Assembly: GCF_019635465.1 (NCBI RefSeq)
Contig: NZ_JAHBZK010000011.1
Location: 1 to 64,000, forward strand
DNA from: Hydrogenophaga sp.
GTDB lineage: Bacteria; Pseudomonadota; Gammaproteobacteria; Burkholderiales; Burkholderiaceae_C
Length of the DNA stretch: 64,000 bases
Reading direction: 5' to 3'
A model generated the notes under the pieces. The model made no database searches, had not been told where the DNA came from, and was given only the letters and a program-made list of their open reading frames with translations. The position numbers were made by a program, and so were the translations under genes. Every line of letters begins with the position of its first letter. Positions within the stretch are counted from its first letter, which is position 1. Shown in pieces: positions 41,454-49,906 of the stretch.

Positions 41454-43853
41454 TCAGTCGGAGTCAGAGGTTGAGTCGGAATCGAGAATGGATTCGACCT
41501 CTGGTTGGGCGACCTCGTCTCCGTCCCGGTCGCGATTTATCAACTGCTGGAAACGTTCGTTGAATTGGTCCAGGTAGGGATGGTTCACTTTGGTCGCCAA
41601 GGCGTTCAGATCGGCCCCGGCATTCTTGTAAGTCCTCGCAACGTCGTCGAGCGCCTTGCTGCCTGCCTCGTCGTCGCCCTCGTCCTCGGTGTTTTCGTCT
41701 GTGGACACTTCCGTCTTCTCAAAGTCCCCCACATCGGTCGAGACACGACTTCCCGATTCAGTGATCTCCGATGTCTCACTACTCGTCGACTTCTCTTCGT
41801 TGACATGGGGAGCGACATTAAAGGCTTCCGGATCGATCTGGCGCTGAGAAGTATTGGTCGAGTTTTCTTCATCGACTTGACCGTTCTCGCCAAGCAACTG
41901 CGCCGGCACAGCGTCCCCGGGCACAACCGCCGCAGGCACCACCACCGAGGTGTCCGCGGTCTGCTGTGGGGTGCCAAAAATCAATTGCACCACGCCGGCT
42001 CCCACACCGTAGGACACCTTGGCCACGGCCTGTACCGGCAAGCGGGTGAACCAATATGCAATCAGCTTGGGGCCAGCCGCTTGGTTCATCGTTGACACAG
42101 CCTGCATCTGGGCCGTGGTTGCCGTGTGGCTCACAAGGTCGTTGGCCAGTGCCCCGTTGGCTTCACTGAGGGCCAACACGTCCCGCACGTATGGCGTTAG
42201 ACACAGCATGTTGCCGACCACCTTGGTGACCTGATTGAATCGCTTGGTACGGTCCGTGATCATCGTCGTCAAGTTGGAAACAAACGCTTTGTTGTCACGC
42301 TCGACCAGTTTTTTTGCCTGATTCTTTTTCGCAAGGTCCAGACGCGTCTTCGCCTTGTCCTTTGTCTCCTCGCATGTCGCTCGAAAGTCCTGAAACACAT
42401 TCAGCGTGACCTCATCCTCAGCACTTTGCACGCCTATCGCTTTAAATTCCTCAATATAGGCATCCAGTTTCCCGATTTCCACCTCCATTTCCTCGATCGT
42501 CCGCTTCTCACTGGCGATCTTTAAAGCGAAATGTGCCTTCCGATTGGGTCCGCGCACCGGTTCGGTGGCACCGGGGAGCACCGATCGCAATACATTCTGG
42601 GTCACGGCGGTCATGGAGCCGCCCATCCCTGCGCCAAAGGCCAGGTGGATGCCCCAGCTTCCCATTGACACAGCACGCCGCTGGTCAGAGCCCCACTCCC
42701 CCGCGGCTCGCGCAATCGACTCCAGCACCGAGAAGCTGGCTTTGCCGGCCAATGTGTAGGCCAAGGCAAACCAGACAAAAGGCAGTTCATCGACCAGAAA
42801 GGCCACGCCCATGGCCTTGGCCATGGTGGCGTAGCTAAACACCTCCTTTCGCAGCTCTTCGCGAGGGTAGTTCGGCACGCCGTTGGGCCCTCTCTCCTGA
42901 CGCCAGACGGCAACGATCTGCTTGTTCATTAGCTCGCGCGCATCGCCCGCAGCTTCGGAATCGGCGCCCTGCGCAATGGTTGCCGTGATCAGGTCGGCCA
43001 GCGCGTCGCTGTAGGCGTTCCAGGCGGTGGCGTAGGGAGAGCCGTAGGCGCTTCCCCAGTTGGCTCGCACCATGCCACCCACCGCCTCCCCGACGGTGCC
43101 ATGCAGGATGGCAGCGACGGTTGGGTACATGGCCGCAGCGGCGCCGGGCGCACCGAACGTGGAACAGATGGCGGCGGCCAAACCGGCAATGGCGAACGAG
43201 CCCGAGAACGCCCCCACCCCCGTCGCATAGTTGACCAAGCCCTGCGAGACAGCACCGGCGACCTGTGACCCGCTGGGCAGCGACGCCATGATTTGGTCAT
43301 ACATCGGCGTAATGGGTGGCGGACGATCGTATTCCGTACTGGATTCCTCCGCTGGATCGTCAAGCAGGATTTGTGGCAATAACACCGGGTCGATGACTTC
43401 GGACGACGATTCATCCGAATCACTCGCCTGGGAAATATCGTTCGAATCATCCATCGCTATGCGGATGTTTACCTTTGGCTTACTTTTGTTCTCAGCTGGC
43501 GGGGCCTTGCGCTCCGCTTTTTCGCTCTTGTTGCGGCCCAATGGTTCAGAGGGGCGCTCCGCCCCCGCGTCCGGCGCGCCTACCGGCTTCTTGCCAGATG
43601 TCTTGGGGACCTCTGGTTGAGGATTGGCATCCACGATCACACACTCTTCGTCGTCAAAGAACTCAAGGTCGACGATGGTGGTTCGCGGACTGAGATGCGC
43701 GGCAGAAGTGGTTCTAGGACCCAGGCTGTTCGCGGTGAATACATCCTCCGTCGGTTGCCCGTCTGCCTTCCGTGCGGCATTTCCGTTGGATTTCGCGGTC
43801 GAGTTGGAGGCTGGCTGCGTATAGCTTCTGATGAAGTTGCTGACTCTTTGCAT
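41454..43853 (-). CDS. 799-residue putative type III secretion effector or translocator
   Basis: I do not recognise this family. What is seen: a Ser/Asn/Gln/Thr-rich, Trp-free N-terminus of about 40 residues, typical of type III secretion signals; a charged, Pro/Ser-rich linker to about 190; hydrophobic Gly/Ala-rich segments at about 196-260 and 340-375, with more near 400-420 and 595-630; a coiled-coil-like region at about 440-520; and an acidic Ser/Asp/Glu-rich C-terminus from about 650. There is no Sec signal. GAGGAG six bases before the start lies inside the last codons of the chaperone gene (9-bp gap), so the two are co-translated. Base composition is less GC-rich than neighbours, suggesting transfer. 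Confidence 0.6.
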   Translation of the reverse strand: MQRVSNFIRSYTQPASNSTAKSNGNAARKADGQPTEDVFTANSLGPRTTSAAHLSPRTTIVDLEFFDDEECVIVDANPQPEVPKTSGKKPVGAPDAGAERPSEPLGRNKSEKAERKAPPAENKSKPKVNIRIAMDDSNDISQASDSDESSSEVIDPVLLPQILLDDPAEESSTEYDRPPPITPMYDQIMASLPSGSQVAGAVSQGLVNYATGVGAFSGSFAIAGLAAAICSTFGAPGAAAAMYPTVAAILHGTVGEAVGGMVRANWGSAYGSPYATAWNAYSDALADLITATIAQGADSEAAGDARELMNKQIVAVWRQERGPNGVPNYPREELRKEVFSYATMAKAMGVAFLVDELPFVWFALAYTLAGKASFSVLESIARAAGEWGSDQRRAVSMGSWGIHLAFGAGMGGSMTAVTQNVLRSVLPGATEPVRGPNRKAHFALKIASEKRTIEEMEVEIGKLDAYIEEFKAIGVQSAEDEVTLNVFQDFRATCEETKDKAKTRLDLAKKNQAKKLVERDNKAFVSNLTTMITDRTKRFNQVTKVVGNMLCLTPYVRDVLALSEANGALANDLVSHTATTAQMQAVSTMNQAAGPKLIAYWFTRLPVQAVAKVSYGVGAGVVQLIFGTPQQTADTSVVVPAAVVPGDAVPAQLLGENGQVDEENSTNTSQRQIDPEAFNVAPHVNEEKSTSSETSEITESGSRVSTDVGDFEKTEVSTDENTEDEGDDEAGSKALDDVARTYKNAGADLNALATKVNHPYLDQFNERFQQLINRDRDGDEVAQPEVESILDSDSTSDSD

Positions 43854-43862
43854 GATTGCTCC

Positions 43863-44330
43863 TCAGGCACGCACGCCCGCCGCTTCGGTCGGGGCGTTGT
43901 CTTTGTGGAGCAGACCAAATGGGTCCGAGACCTGGCCGGCCAGAAGGCTCGATCGCCATTCGGCGGCCTGCCGGCAGGTGGCACGAATCAACTGGGCGAG
44001 CGCTTCACCCGTGGCGGCCGTACCGAACTTGAGCACCTGGGTGATCACCAGGGTCTCTCGCACCGGGTGGTAGCCAAAGCGCAGCAGCGGTGCCTGGGCC
44101 GTCATGAGTTGCACGCGCAGAACGTTGCGAAACACCTGCACCTCATCGGCCGCTTCGACCGCGCCGATCTCTGCGATCAGCACAGGCACCGGCATGTCCT
44201 CGCCTTGGTGCAGTTCGACGGCGACGCCATCCACTTCGATCATTTCGCCTTGTGCGAGTGCGTCAGGGTTGCTCTGGTTCAGTGCCGCGGAAGCTTCACG
44301 GCAAAGGTCGGCGAGATTGATGTCGCTCAT
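43863..44330 (-). CDS. CesT-family type III secretion chaperone-like protein
   Basis: A 155-residue small acidic protein. Its strand-helix pattern matches class I chaperones of CesT/SicP type: GEMIEVDGVAVELHQGED, PVLIAEIGAV, VFRNVLRVQLM, LLRFGYHPVRETLVITQVL and a final helix ending AAEWRSSLL. Such dimers hold the N-terminal part of one effector unfolded for the secretion ATPase. The start at 44330 gives the right domain length and has AAGGA about 11 bases upstream. It lies directly before the 799-residue protein, the classical order for a chaperone and its client. No secretion-apparatus gene is in the window. Confidence 0.68.
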   Translation of the reverse strand: MSDINLADLCREASAALNQSNPDALAQGEMIEVDGVAVELHQGEDMPVPVLIAEIGAVEAADEVQVFRNVLRVQLMTAQAPLLRFGYHPVRETLVITQVLKFGTAATGEALAQLIRATCRQAAEWRSSLLAGQVSDPFGLLHKDNAPTEAAGVRA

Positions 44331-44404
44331 GGGGTGCGTCCTTCGTAGATGGAATAGGGGCGCGCGCAGCGTGCCCTTCACTCGGCGCTGGCCACGCACA
44401 CGAC

Positions 44405-44432
44405 TCTGTCGCCACCCGCGTCGGGTGGTTCC
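44405..44432 (-). promoter_or_regulatory. GGAACC-N15-CGACAGA ECF (HrpL/BtrS-like) promoter candidate
   Basis: On the reverse strand GGAACC (44432-44427) is followed after 15 bases by CGACAGA (44411-44405). The Hrp-box consensus is GGAACC-N15/16-CCACNNA; one fixed base differs. It lies 75-102 bp upstream of the chaperone start. The spacer contains a perfect CCACCCG/CGGGTGG inverted repeat, so the match could be partly coincidental. Confidence 0.4.
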
Positions 44433-44433
44433 G

Positions 44434-44455
44434 CCCTACGTCCAACGGACTAGGG
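44434..44455. promoter_or_regulatory. Imperfect palindrome abutting the -35-like element
   Basis: CCCTA-C-GTCC-AAC-GGAC-TAGGG: two nested inverted repeats with one bulged base, ending one base upstream of the GGAACC element. This is the position of a class II activator site. The regulator is unknown; the LuxR-type proteins at 29239 and 40219 are candidates only by proximity. Confidence 0.4.
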
Positions 44456-44622
44456 CCTGTGCACACCCAGCTTGTTCAGGGTCCGCTGCGGATCAAAGAA
44501 GACCATGCGCGATGCGCAAAACGCGGACGGGCCGGTGACCCATCGAGGCATTGCCAAGCAGCGCATGGCCCTTCTTGGCCGCAACCCGCAGGGAACGGGG
44601 TGAGAGCGATACCCCAACGCAA

Positions 44623-44660
44623 CAAGGTCCACGCGCGCACGGAGGCTCGCGTGGACCTTG
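44623..44660. terminator. 13-bp perfect stem-loop after dctP
   Basis: Arms CAAGGTCCACGCG (44623-44635) and CGCGTGGACCTTG (44648-44660) enclose a 12-base loop, 48 bp after the TRAP solute-binding protein stop. The stem is strong but the following reverse-strand bases (TTGCGTT) give only a poor U-tract. It probably ends the catabolic transcript. Confidence 0.5.
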
Positions 44661-44708
44661 TCAAAGAGCTGCCGGGCGCAAGACCCGGACGATCAGCGAA
44701 CGGTCACA

Positions 44709-45794
44709 TCACTTTTCCCAATCGCGCTCGGGTTTGGCGCCGCGCGCTTTCACCGCCGCCATGTACTGGGTCAGCAAGGCCTTGGCTTTCACGCCACGCG
44801 CCTCGTTGTTCTTGACCCATTCGCCGGCCAGATCGGGCATGCCGTCGATCCACTTGCGGCGGTCGGATTCGGACATGGGCGTGACGGTCACCGGCGGGTT
44901 CTGGCTCTTGCCAAGCTCGACCATCTTGTTCATGGCCATCTCGTGGCGCTGAACCAGATCCTCACCATGGCGGCGGGTGTACTCCACGCCGGCTTCGCGC
45001 ATGGCCTGCTGCACCTCGGGCGGCAACTTGTTCCAGCTGTCCTTGTTGATGGCCACGCCGCCGGAGAACACGACGCCCATGTTGACCTTGGTCACGTAAG
45101 GCGCCACCTCGTAGACCTTGGCCGGCAGGATGCCGGTGGCCAGCGAGACCACGCCTTCGCTCACGCCGGTCTGGATGTCGGTGTAGTAGGTGGTGAGCGC
45201 GCCGCCCACCGGGGTGGCGCCCACGCCGCGCAGCCACAGGCCCAGGATGCCGGGCGCCGAGATCTTCTTGCCCTTGAGATCCTCGATCGACTTCACCGGG
45301 AACTTGGTCCAGATGTCATAGGTGTCAGAGCCGGTGGCGCCCAGGAAGACCAGGTTGTACTTGTCCCACTCGGCCTTGAACTCGGGGCTCTTTTCGATCA
45401 TTTCGGTCATCGCGCTGAGCACGATGCGGGTGTCGCTGGTGGTGAACGGCGTGTGCGCGCTCAACTGCGACAGCGGCATCTTGGCCGGCTCCAGGTAGCT
45501 GAACACCCAGCCAATGTCGGTGATGCCCTGCTCCACGCTGGTCAGCGTGGCGTTGGCCTTGTAGAGCTGGCCGCCGAAGGCTTCCTTCCACTGGATCTTG
45601 TATTTGCCGCCGGCGGCCAGACGCTTGTCCACCTCGGGCATGAACACGTCCTTGATGAAGCCCACCCAGGGGATGGTGGTGGGGTGGCTGGCCGCCACGG
45701 TGAGGTTGATCACCTGCTGGGCCGAAGCGGCCAGTGGCAATGCCATGGCCGCCGCTGCAACAGCGGTGAGGCGGACGAAGGTCGAACGTTTCAT
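44709..45794 (-). CDS. dctP: TRAP transporter solute-binding protein DctP (copy 1)
   Basis: A 361-residue periplasmic binding protein. Signal peptide of 24 residues (LPLAASAQ cleavage), then NLTVAASHPTTIPWVGFIKDVFMPEVDKRL and the DctP substrate Arg region around KISAPGILGLWLRGVGATPVG. It delivers organic acids to a TRAP permease. There is no dctQM in its operon; the closely related copy at 54807 has them, so it may share those or work with permeases elsewhere. Last gene of the operon starting with the dioxygenase at 49771. Start has AGGAGACAAGC. Confidence 0.9.
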   Translation of the reverse strand: MKRSTFVRLTAVAAAAMALPLAASAQQVINLTVAASHPTTIPWVGFIKDVFMPEVDKRLAAGGKYKIQWKEAFGGQLYKANATLTSVEQGITDIGWVFSYLEPAKMPLSQLSAHTPFTTSDTRIVLSAMTEMIEKSPEFKAEWDKYNLVFLGATGSDTYDIWTKFPVKSIEDLKGKKISAPGILGLWLRGVGATPVGGALTTYYTDIQTGVSEGVVSLATGILPAKVYEVAPYVTKVNMGVVFSGGVAINKDSWNKLPPEVQQAMREAGVEYTRRHGEDLVQRHEMAMNKMVELGKSQNPPVTVTPMSESDRRKWIDGMPDLAGEWVKNNEARGVKAKALLTQYMAAVKARGAKPERDWEK

Positions 45795-45849
45795 GCTTGT
45801 CTCCTGTTGTCGGTGGTTGTGAACACGAAAGCGAAAAGGTGCTGAAGCC

Positions 45850-46836
45850 TCAGTCCACCTGGGCGCCAGACTGCTTGACCAGCGCCGCCCATTTGTCGAT
45901 CTCGGCGCGGCCGAAGGCGTCCATGGCCGCGGCGTCCATGGGGCGTTGCTCCACCCCCTGCGCGGCCAGCTTGCCGGCGATCTCGGGGTTGGCCAGCGTG
46001 GCGGCCGCGGCCTGACGCAAGCGGGCCACCACCGGTGCGGGCGTGCCCGAGGGCGCATACAACATGAACCAGGCCACGAGGTCGAAATCGCTGCCGGTCT
46101 GCTCGGCCACGGTGGGCACGTCGGGCGCGGCGGCGCTGCGCTTGGCGCCCGATGCGCCCAGCGCGCGCAGCTTGCCGCCCTGCACGTGCTGCAGCACAGC
46201 GGCCGGGTGATAGAACATGAAGTCGGCGCGGCTGGTCATCACGTCGTTGAGCGCCATGCCGCCCGACTTGTAGGGCACGTGCAGCATCTGCCCGCCCAGG
46301 CGGGCCTTGAGCAGTTCGCCGGCCAGGTGACCCGAGGTGCCGTTGCCGGCCGAGGCGAAGGTCACGCCCTGCCCCTGTGCGGCCTTGGCCTTGAGGTCGG
46401 CCAGCGATTTGATCGGGCCGTCAGCGGCCACCACCAGCAGCGTGGGTGTGTAGCCCACCATGGCGATGGGCACGAAGTCCTTCAGTGGCTCGTAGCCCAG
46501 GTTCTTGAACAGGGTGGCGTTGATGGCGTGCGTGCCCACCGTGCCCATGAGGATCTGGTAGCCGTCGGCCTGTCCGCGCGCCACCTGCGCGCTGCCCACG
46601 GTGCCGCCCGCGCCAGCGCGGTTGTCCACCACGATGGACTGGCCCAGTTCGCGGTGCAGGCCCTCGCCCACCACGCGCGAAATGATGTCGGTGGTGGTGG
46701 CGGCGCCGAAGGGCACCACCAACTTGATGGGGCGGTCGGGCCAGGTCTGGGCGGTGGCGGGCAGCATCCAGGCGCTGGCAGCCAGGCCCAGCGCGATCAG
46801 CGCGTGGCGGCGGTGGGTCTTCTCGGGCAGGGTCAT
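45850..46836 (-). CDS. Bug-family tripartite tricarboxylate-type solute-binding protein
   Basis: A 328-residue extracytoplasmic receptor of the Bug family. Signal peptide (about residues 1-29, PATAQ), then WPDRPIKLVVPFGAATTTDIISRVV, GQSIVVDNRAGAGGTVGS and GYQILMGTVGTHAIN, the standard ligand-shell motifs. No TctA or TctB membrane gene is in the window, the usual state for Bug proteins in this bacterial group. Its start codon overlaps the CaiB stop (ATGA), so it belongs to the same operon and may bind the pathway substrate. Confidence 0.9.
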   Translation of the reverse strand: MTLPEKTHRRHALIALGLAASAWMLPATAQTWPDRPIKLVVPFGAATTTDIISRVVGEGLHRELGQSIVVDNRAGAGGTVGSAQVARGQADGYQILMGTVGTHAINATLFKNLGYEPLKDFVPIAMVGYTPTLLVVAADGPIKSLADLKAKAAQGQGVTFASAGNGTSGHLAGELLKARLGGQMLHVPYKSGGMALNDVMTSRADFMFYHPAAVLQHVQGGKLRALGASGAKRSAAAPDVPTVAEQTGSDFDLVAWFMLYAPSGTPAPVVARLRQAAAATLANPEIAGKLAAQGVEQRPMDAAAMDAFGRAEIDKWAALVKQSGAQVD

Positions 46837-48002
46837 GCGTTGGTCTCCTCTTGTGGGGTTGTCGATGGGCGCGCCGGCCAGCCGTTGGCGTAGAGCGCGT
46901 TGTGTTCGCCCAGCGTGGGCGGCGGCGTCACCGTCAGGGCGCGTTCGCCGTCGAAGCTGATGGGTGAGCGCACGGTGCGCGAGGCGCCCATGGTCGGGTG
47001 CTCGGTGTCCACGAAGAGCTGCAGGTGCTTCGCCTGCGGGTCCTCGGGCACTTCGTCGGTTCGGTACATGGGCGCGTGCGGCACGTCCTGCGCGAGCAGC
47101 CGATCGCACCACTCGGTGCGCGTGCGCTGCTTGAAGATGTCGCGCAGCACGACGATGAGTGCGTCCTGGTTCGCGATGCGCGCGAAGCGGTCGCGAAAGC
47201 GCTCGTCGTCAAAGATGTCGGGCTTGTCCATGGCCACCGCCAGGCCTTGCCAGAACTTCTCGGGCGAGGACATGTGCAGCGCAATCCAGTTGCCGCAGGC
47301 GCACTCGAGCACATAGCTCTGCGACACGCTGGGCCGGCTGTACGGGCCCATCACCTCGCCCACCGAGAACAGGTGGGTGAAGGCATCCAGATTGAAGTGC
47401 GCCATGGCCTCGAACATCGAGACCTCGACCCGACGCCCGACACCGCTGGCGTGGCGCTCGTGCAGCGCGCCCAGGATGCCGAAGGCCGCGTAATAGCCGG
47501 TCATGGCATCGGCAATGGCCGGGCCCACCACGCGCGGGTTGGCCGGGTTCACCAACAGGCGCAGGTAACCGCTGGCGGCCTGCGCCACGGTGTCGTAGCT
47601 GGGCCGGCTGGCGGCCGGGCCGTCCTGGCCAAAGCCGCTGATGGCGCAATAGATCAGGCGAGGGTTGAGCGCCTGCAGGCGCGCCTGGCCAGCCTGGATC
47701 TGCTCGGCAAAACCGGGGCGGAAGTTTTGGATATAGACGTCGGCGCCTTCGATGAGTTTGTCGAAGGTGGCGCGGTCGGCGTCCTTGCGCGTGTCAAGCG
47801 CCACGCTGTGTTTGTTGCGGTTGTAGGTCTGGTAGTGCGGGCTGTAGAGGCCGCCCTTGAAGGCGCGAAACGGATCGCCCGAGCCCGGCAGTTCGACCTT
47901 GACCACCTCGGCGCCCATGTCGGCCAGGATCATCGAGGCCGCAGGGCCCGTGATGAAGGTGCCGTGCTCGACGACCCGCACACCCTTGAGCACATTGATC
48001 AT
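46833..48002 (-). CDS. CaiB/BaiF-family (class III) CoA-transferase
   Basis: A 389-residue class III CoA-transferase. The opening LKGVRVVEHGTFITGPAASMILADMGAEVVKVE is typical and the catalytic Asp is in RPSYDTVAQAASGYL (about residue 168). It moves CoA between carboxylic acids with a succinyl- or acyl-CoA donor. The gene lies 13 bp after the citryl-CoA lyase-like gene, and such pairs activate a dicarboxylic or hydroxy acid as a CoA ester for C-C cleavage. Start with GAGGAG nine bases upstream. Confidence 0.88.
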   Translation of the reverse strand: MINVLKGVRVVEHGTFITGPAASMILADMGAEVVKVELPGSGDPFRAFKGGLYSPHYQTYNRNKHSVALDTRKDADRATFDKLIEGADVYIQNFRPGFAEQIQAGQARLQALNPRLIYCAISGFGQDGPAASRPSYDTVAQAASGYLRLLVNPANPRVVGPAIADAMTGYYAAFGILGALHERHASGVGRRVEVSMFEAMAHFNLDAFTHLFSVGEVMGPYSRPSVSQSYVLECACGNWIALHMSSPEKFWQGLAVAMDKPDIFDDERFRDRFARIANQDALIVVLRDIFKQRTRTEWCDRLLAQDVPHAPMYRTDEVPEDPQAKHLQLFVDTEHPTMGASRTVRSPISFDGERALTVTPPPTLGEHNALYANGWPARPSTTPQEETNA

Positions 48003-48015
48003 GGCGCGCTCCTCG

Positions 48016-48834
48016 TCAATCGACCTGCTGGTCGGGCACGAAGCCGGCCGGAACCACACCGGTGTAGCGCTGCTCGCGCGTGGCCTGGTACGACAGCGCA
48101 AAGCCGATCGGGTGCTCCAGCTCCTCGCTCATGTGCGCAATGAGGCCCGCGCAACGCGCCAGCATCGGCACGCCCTTGAGCGCGTTGAGCGGAAAGCCCA
48201 CGCCCAGCAGCACCGCGGGAATCGCGGCCGACACGTTGAGCTTGAGGTCCTTGCCGATCACCTCGGGCAGCACCGCTTCGACCGCCTCGGCGATCTGCAC
48301 GAAACGCTGCCCACCACCGGCCTGCCTGGACACACGAAACAGCGCGTCCACGCGCGGGTCGCGCGCCTTGTGCACGGGGTGGCCGTAGCCCGGCACCGCC
48401 TGCTTGCGGGCTCGCCATTCGCCCACCACGGCGCGCGCGGCCGCCTGCAGGTCATCGCCATGCGATGGCGCCGCGCGATGAATCTCGTCGAACAGCCTGC
48501 CCGCCGTCTCCGACGCGCCCAGGATCACCGAGCCACAACCCAGAATGCCCGCGGCCACCGCGCCCTGCAGCGCATCGGGCGCGGCCGCCAGCGTCATGCG
48601 CGCGGCCTGCACGCTGGGCACCAGGCCATGTTCGGCAATCGCCACCAGCGTGGCGTTGAGCACCGCGCTGGCCGGCGCATCGGGCTTGCGCCCGGTGAGC
48701 AGCAGGTAGAAGTAGTCTGCGAAGTTGACCTGACCGATCAGGTCCTGACACAGGTCCTGCCCGCGCACCACGATGGTGTCCGGGTTGTGGGCGCAGATGG
48801 CCGACTGCGGCACGGTGGCCTTGCCGATTTTCAA
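48016..48834 (-). CDS. Citryl-CoA lyase-like citrate-synthase-fold enzyme
   Basis: A 272-residue protein with the short citrate-synthase fold lacking the N-terminal domain, as in citryl-CoA lyase (Ccl). Seen: VNFADYFYLLLTGRKP, LGCGSVILGASE, VPGYGHPVHKARDPR (the citrate-synthase catalytic His and following Arg region) and LNVSAAIPAVLLGVGFPLNAL. It should split or form a citryl-like CoA ester to acetyl-CoA and an oxo-acid. Lying before CaiB and after the dioxygenase, it may process a CoA-activated ring-cleavage product. Other citrate-synthase-family reactions cannot be excluded. Confidence 0.75.
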   Translation of the reverse strand: MKIGKATVPQSAICAHNPDTIVVRGQDLCQDLIGQVNFADYFYLLLTGRKPDAPASAVLNATLVAIAEHGLVPSVQAARMTLAAAPDALQGAVAAGILGCGSVILGASETAGRLFDEIHRAAPSHGDDLQAAARAVVGEWRARKQAVPGYGHPVHKARDPRVDALFRVSRQAGGGQRFVQIAEAVEAVLPEVIGKDLKLNVSAAIPAVLLGVGFPLNALKGVPMLARCAGLIAHMSEELEHPIGFALSYQATREQRYTGVVPAGFVPDQQVD

Positions 48835-48874
48835 TGGGGTCTCCGGTGAAGGCGAAGGAAGGCGTCGGCCGGCG

Positions 48875-49771
48875 TCACGCCGCGGGTACGAGCCGGAAGT
48901 CGTAGGTCGCGCTGTGGTACGGCGCGTCCATCACGCGTCCGTCGGGCGCCTTGCCCGGCGCGTGCTGTGTGAAGGGCACGATCAGGCTGTTGCGTACGCC
49001 GAAGACGGCGTCCGAGTCGAGGAAGGGGCTGTCGGCCACGAACAGGTGCGTGGTCACGCTCTGGTGGCCCGGCGCGTAGACCTTCATGTGGATGTGGCCC
49101 GGGCGGTTGGGGTGGCGGCCCATGCGGCGCAGCATCTGCCCCACCGGCCCGTCGTCGGGCACCGGGTAGTAGGTGGGCTTGATCGACCAGAAGCGGTAGT
49201 TGCCCTGGGCATCGGTGTGAAAGCGTGCGCGCAGGCGCATGCCGGCGTCGTCGCCCATCTGCATGTCGTAGACACCTTCGCCATCGCCCGACCACACGTC
49301 CAGGCAGCAGTTGGCGATGGGCTGGCCCTCGGTGTCGGTGACGCGGCCGTGGTAGTAGGCCGGCTCACCCGGCATGTCGGTGCCGATGTCGGCGCCCAGC
49401 GGCAGCTCGGGCGAACCTTCCCAGTAGAACGGGCCCTGCACCGTGGCCTCGGTCGGCGTCTGCGCGCCGCCGCCGCTGCTGGCGAACGCCTTGGCGGCCT
49501 TGATCTGGTTGAGTGCGACCACCAGCATCGAGATGCCCAGCGTGTCGGACAACAGGATGAACTCCTGGCGCTTGTCGTCGCACATCTTGCCGGTGGCGGT
49601 GAGAAACATGATCGCGTTGATCCACTCCTCTTCGCTGATTTCAACCTCGCGAATGAAGGCGTGGGCGTGCTTGACCAGCGCCGTCATCACCTGCTTGAAG
49701 CGGGCATCCTGGCAATCGGTCATGCGATCCAGAACGGCCTGGGTGATGTCTTCGGCTTCGAGCTGAGCCAT
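48875..49771 (-). CDS. Intradiol dioxygenase, catechol/hydroxyquinol 1,2-dioxygenase-like (copy 1)
   Basis: A 298-residue non-haem Fe(III) enzyme for ortho ring cleavage. The N-terminal helical dimerisation domain is at residues 1-105. The catalytic beta-sandwich has GVYDMQ, PTYYPVPDDGPVGQML (ligand Tyr) and RPGHIHMKV (ligand His-x-His). By length and the GPFYWEGSPELPLGADI segment it fits hydroxyquinol or catechol dioxygenases. It heads an operon with citryl-CoA lyase-like, CaiB, Bug and DctP genes and is divergent from a LysR gene 135 bp away. Start has AGGAGACAACACC. Confidence 0.88.
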   Translation of the reverse strand: MAQLEAEDITQAVLDRMTDCQDARFKQVMTALVKHAHAFIREVEISEEEWINAIMFLTATGKMCDDKRQEFILLSDTLGISMLVVALNQIKAAKAFASSGGGAQTPTEATVQGPFYWEGSPELPLGADIGTDMPGEPAYYHGRVTDTEGQPIANCCLDVWSGDGEGVYDMQMGDDAGMRLRARFHTDAQGNYRFWSIKPTYYPVPDDGPVGQMLRRMGRHPNRPGHIHMKVYAPGHQSVTTHLFVADSPFLDSDAVFGVRNSLIVPFTQHAPGKAPDGRVMDAPYHSATYDFRLVPAA

Positions 49772-49870
49772 GGTGTTGTCTCCTGTGGGCAATGTGCCTG
49801 TTGTCGGTATCCGGGGCGCAGTCTAGGCACAGGCAGACCGCGATGGAAGTGATGAATTTCGACCGCTATG

Positions 49871-49885
49871 ATCGATGCCATCGAT
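49871..49885. promoter_or_regulatory. LysR-type palindrome ATCGATG-C-CATCGAT
   Basis: A perfect 7-bp arm palindrome with one central base that contains a T-N11-A LysR box (T at 49872, A at 49884). It lies 21 bp before the LysR start codon, between the regulator and the divergent dioxygenase operon. It is the best candidate autoregulatory operator. Confidence 0.55.
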
Positions 49886-49906
49886 GAATGAAACCAAGGA
49901 AATCGA

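Larger units (their letters stand above)
44331..44708. other. 378-bp non-coding gap
   Basis: The longest stretch without a supported gene. It holds the chaperone promoter elements (44405-44455) and a hairpin (44623-44660). Between 44456 and 44622 I see only short open frames of about 60 codons on the reverse strand, with no ribosome-binding site or recognisable domain. No mobile-element remnant could be identified. Confidence 0.7.

Noticed and set aside
44331-44460. A PIP/hrpII box (TTCG-N16-TTCG) for the chaperone operon
   Set aside because: I looked for the Ralstonia/Xanthomonas-type box and did not find it; only the HrpL-like GGAACC element is present.
44450-44632. A 60-codon reverse open frame upstream of the chaperone gene
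   Set aside because: No ribosome-binding site, no recognisable domain, and Arg/Pro-rich composition; likely chance.
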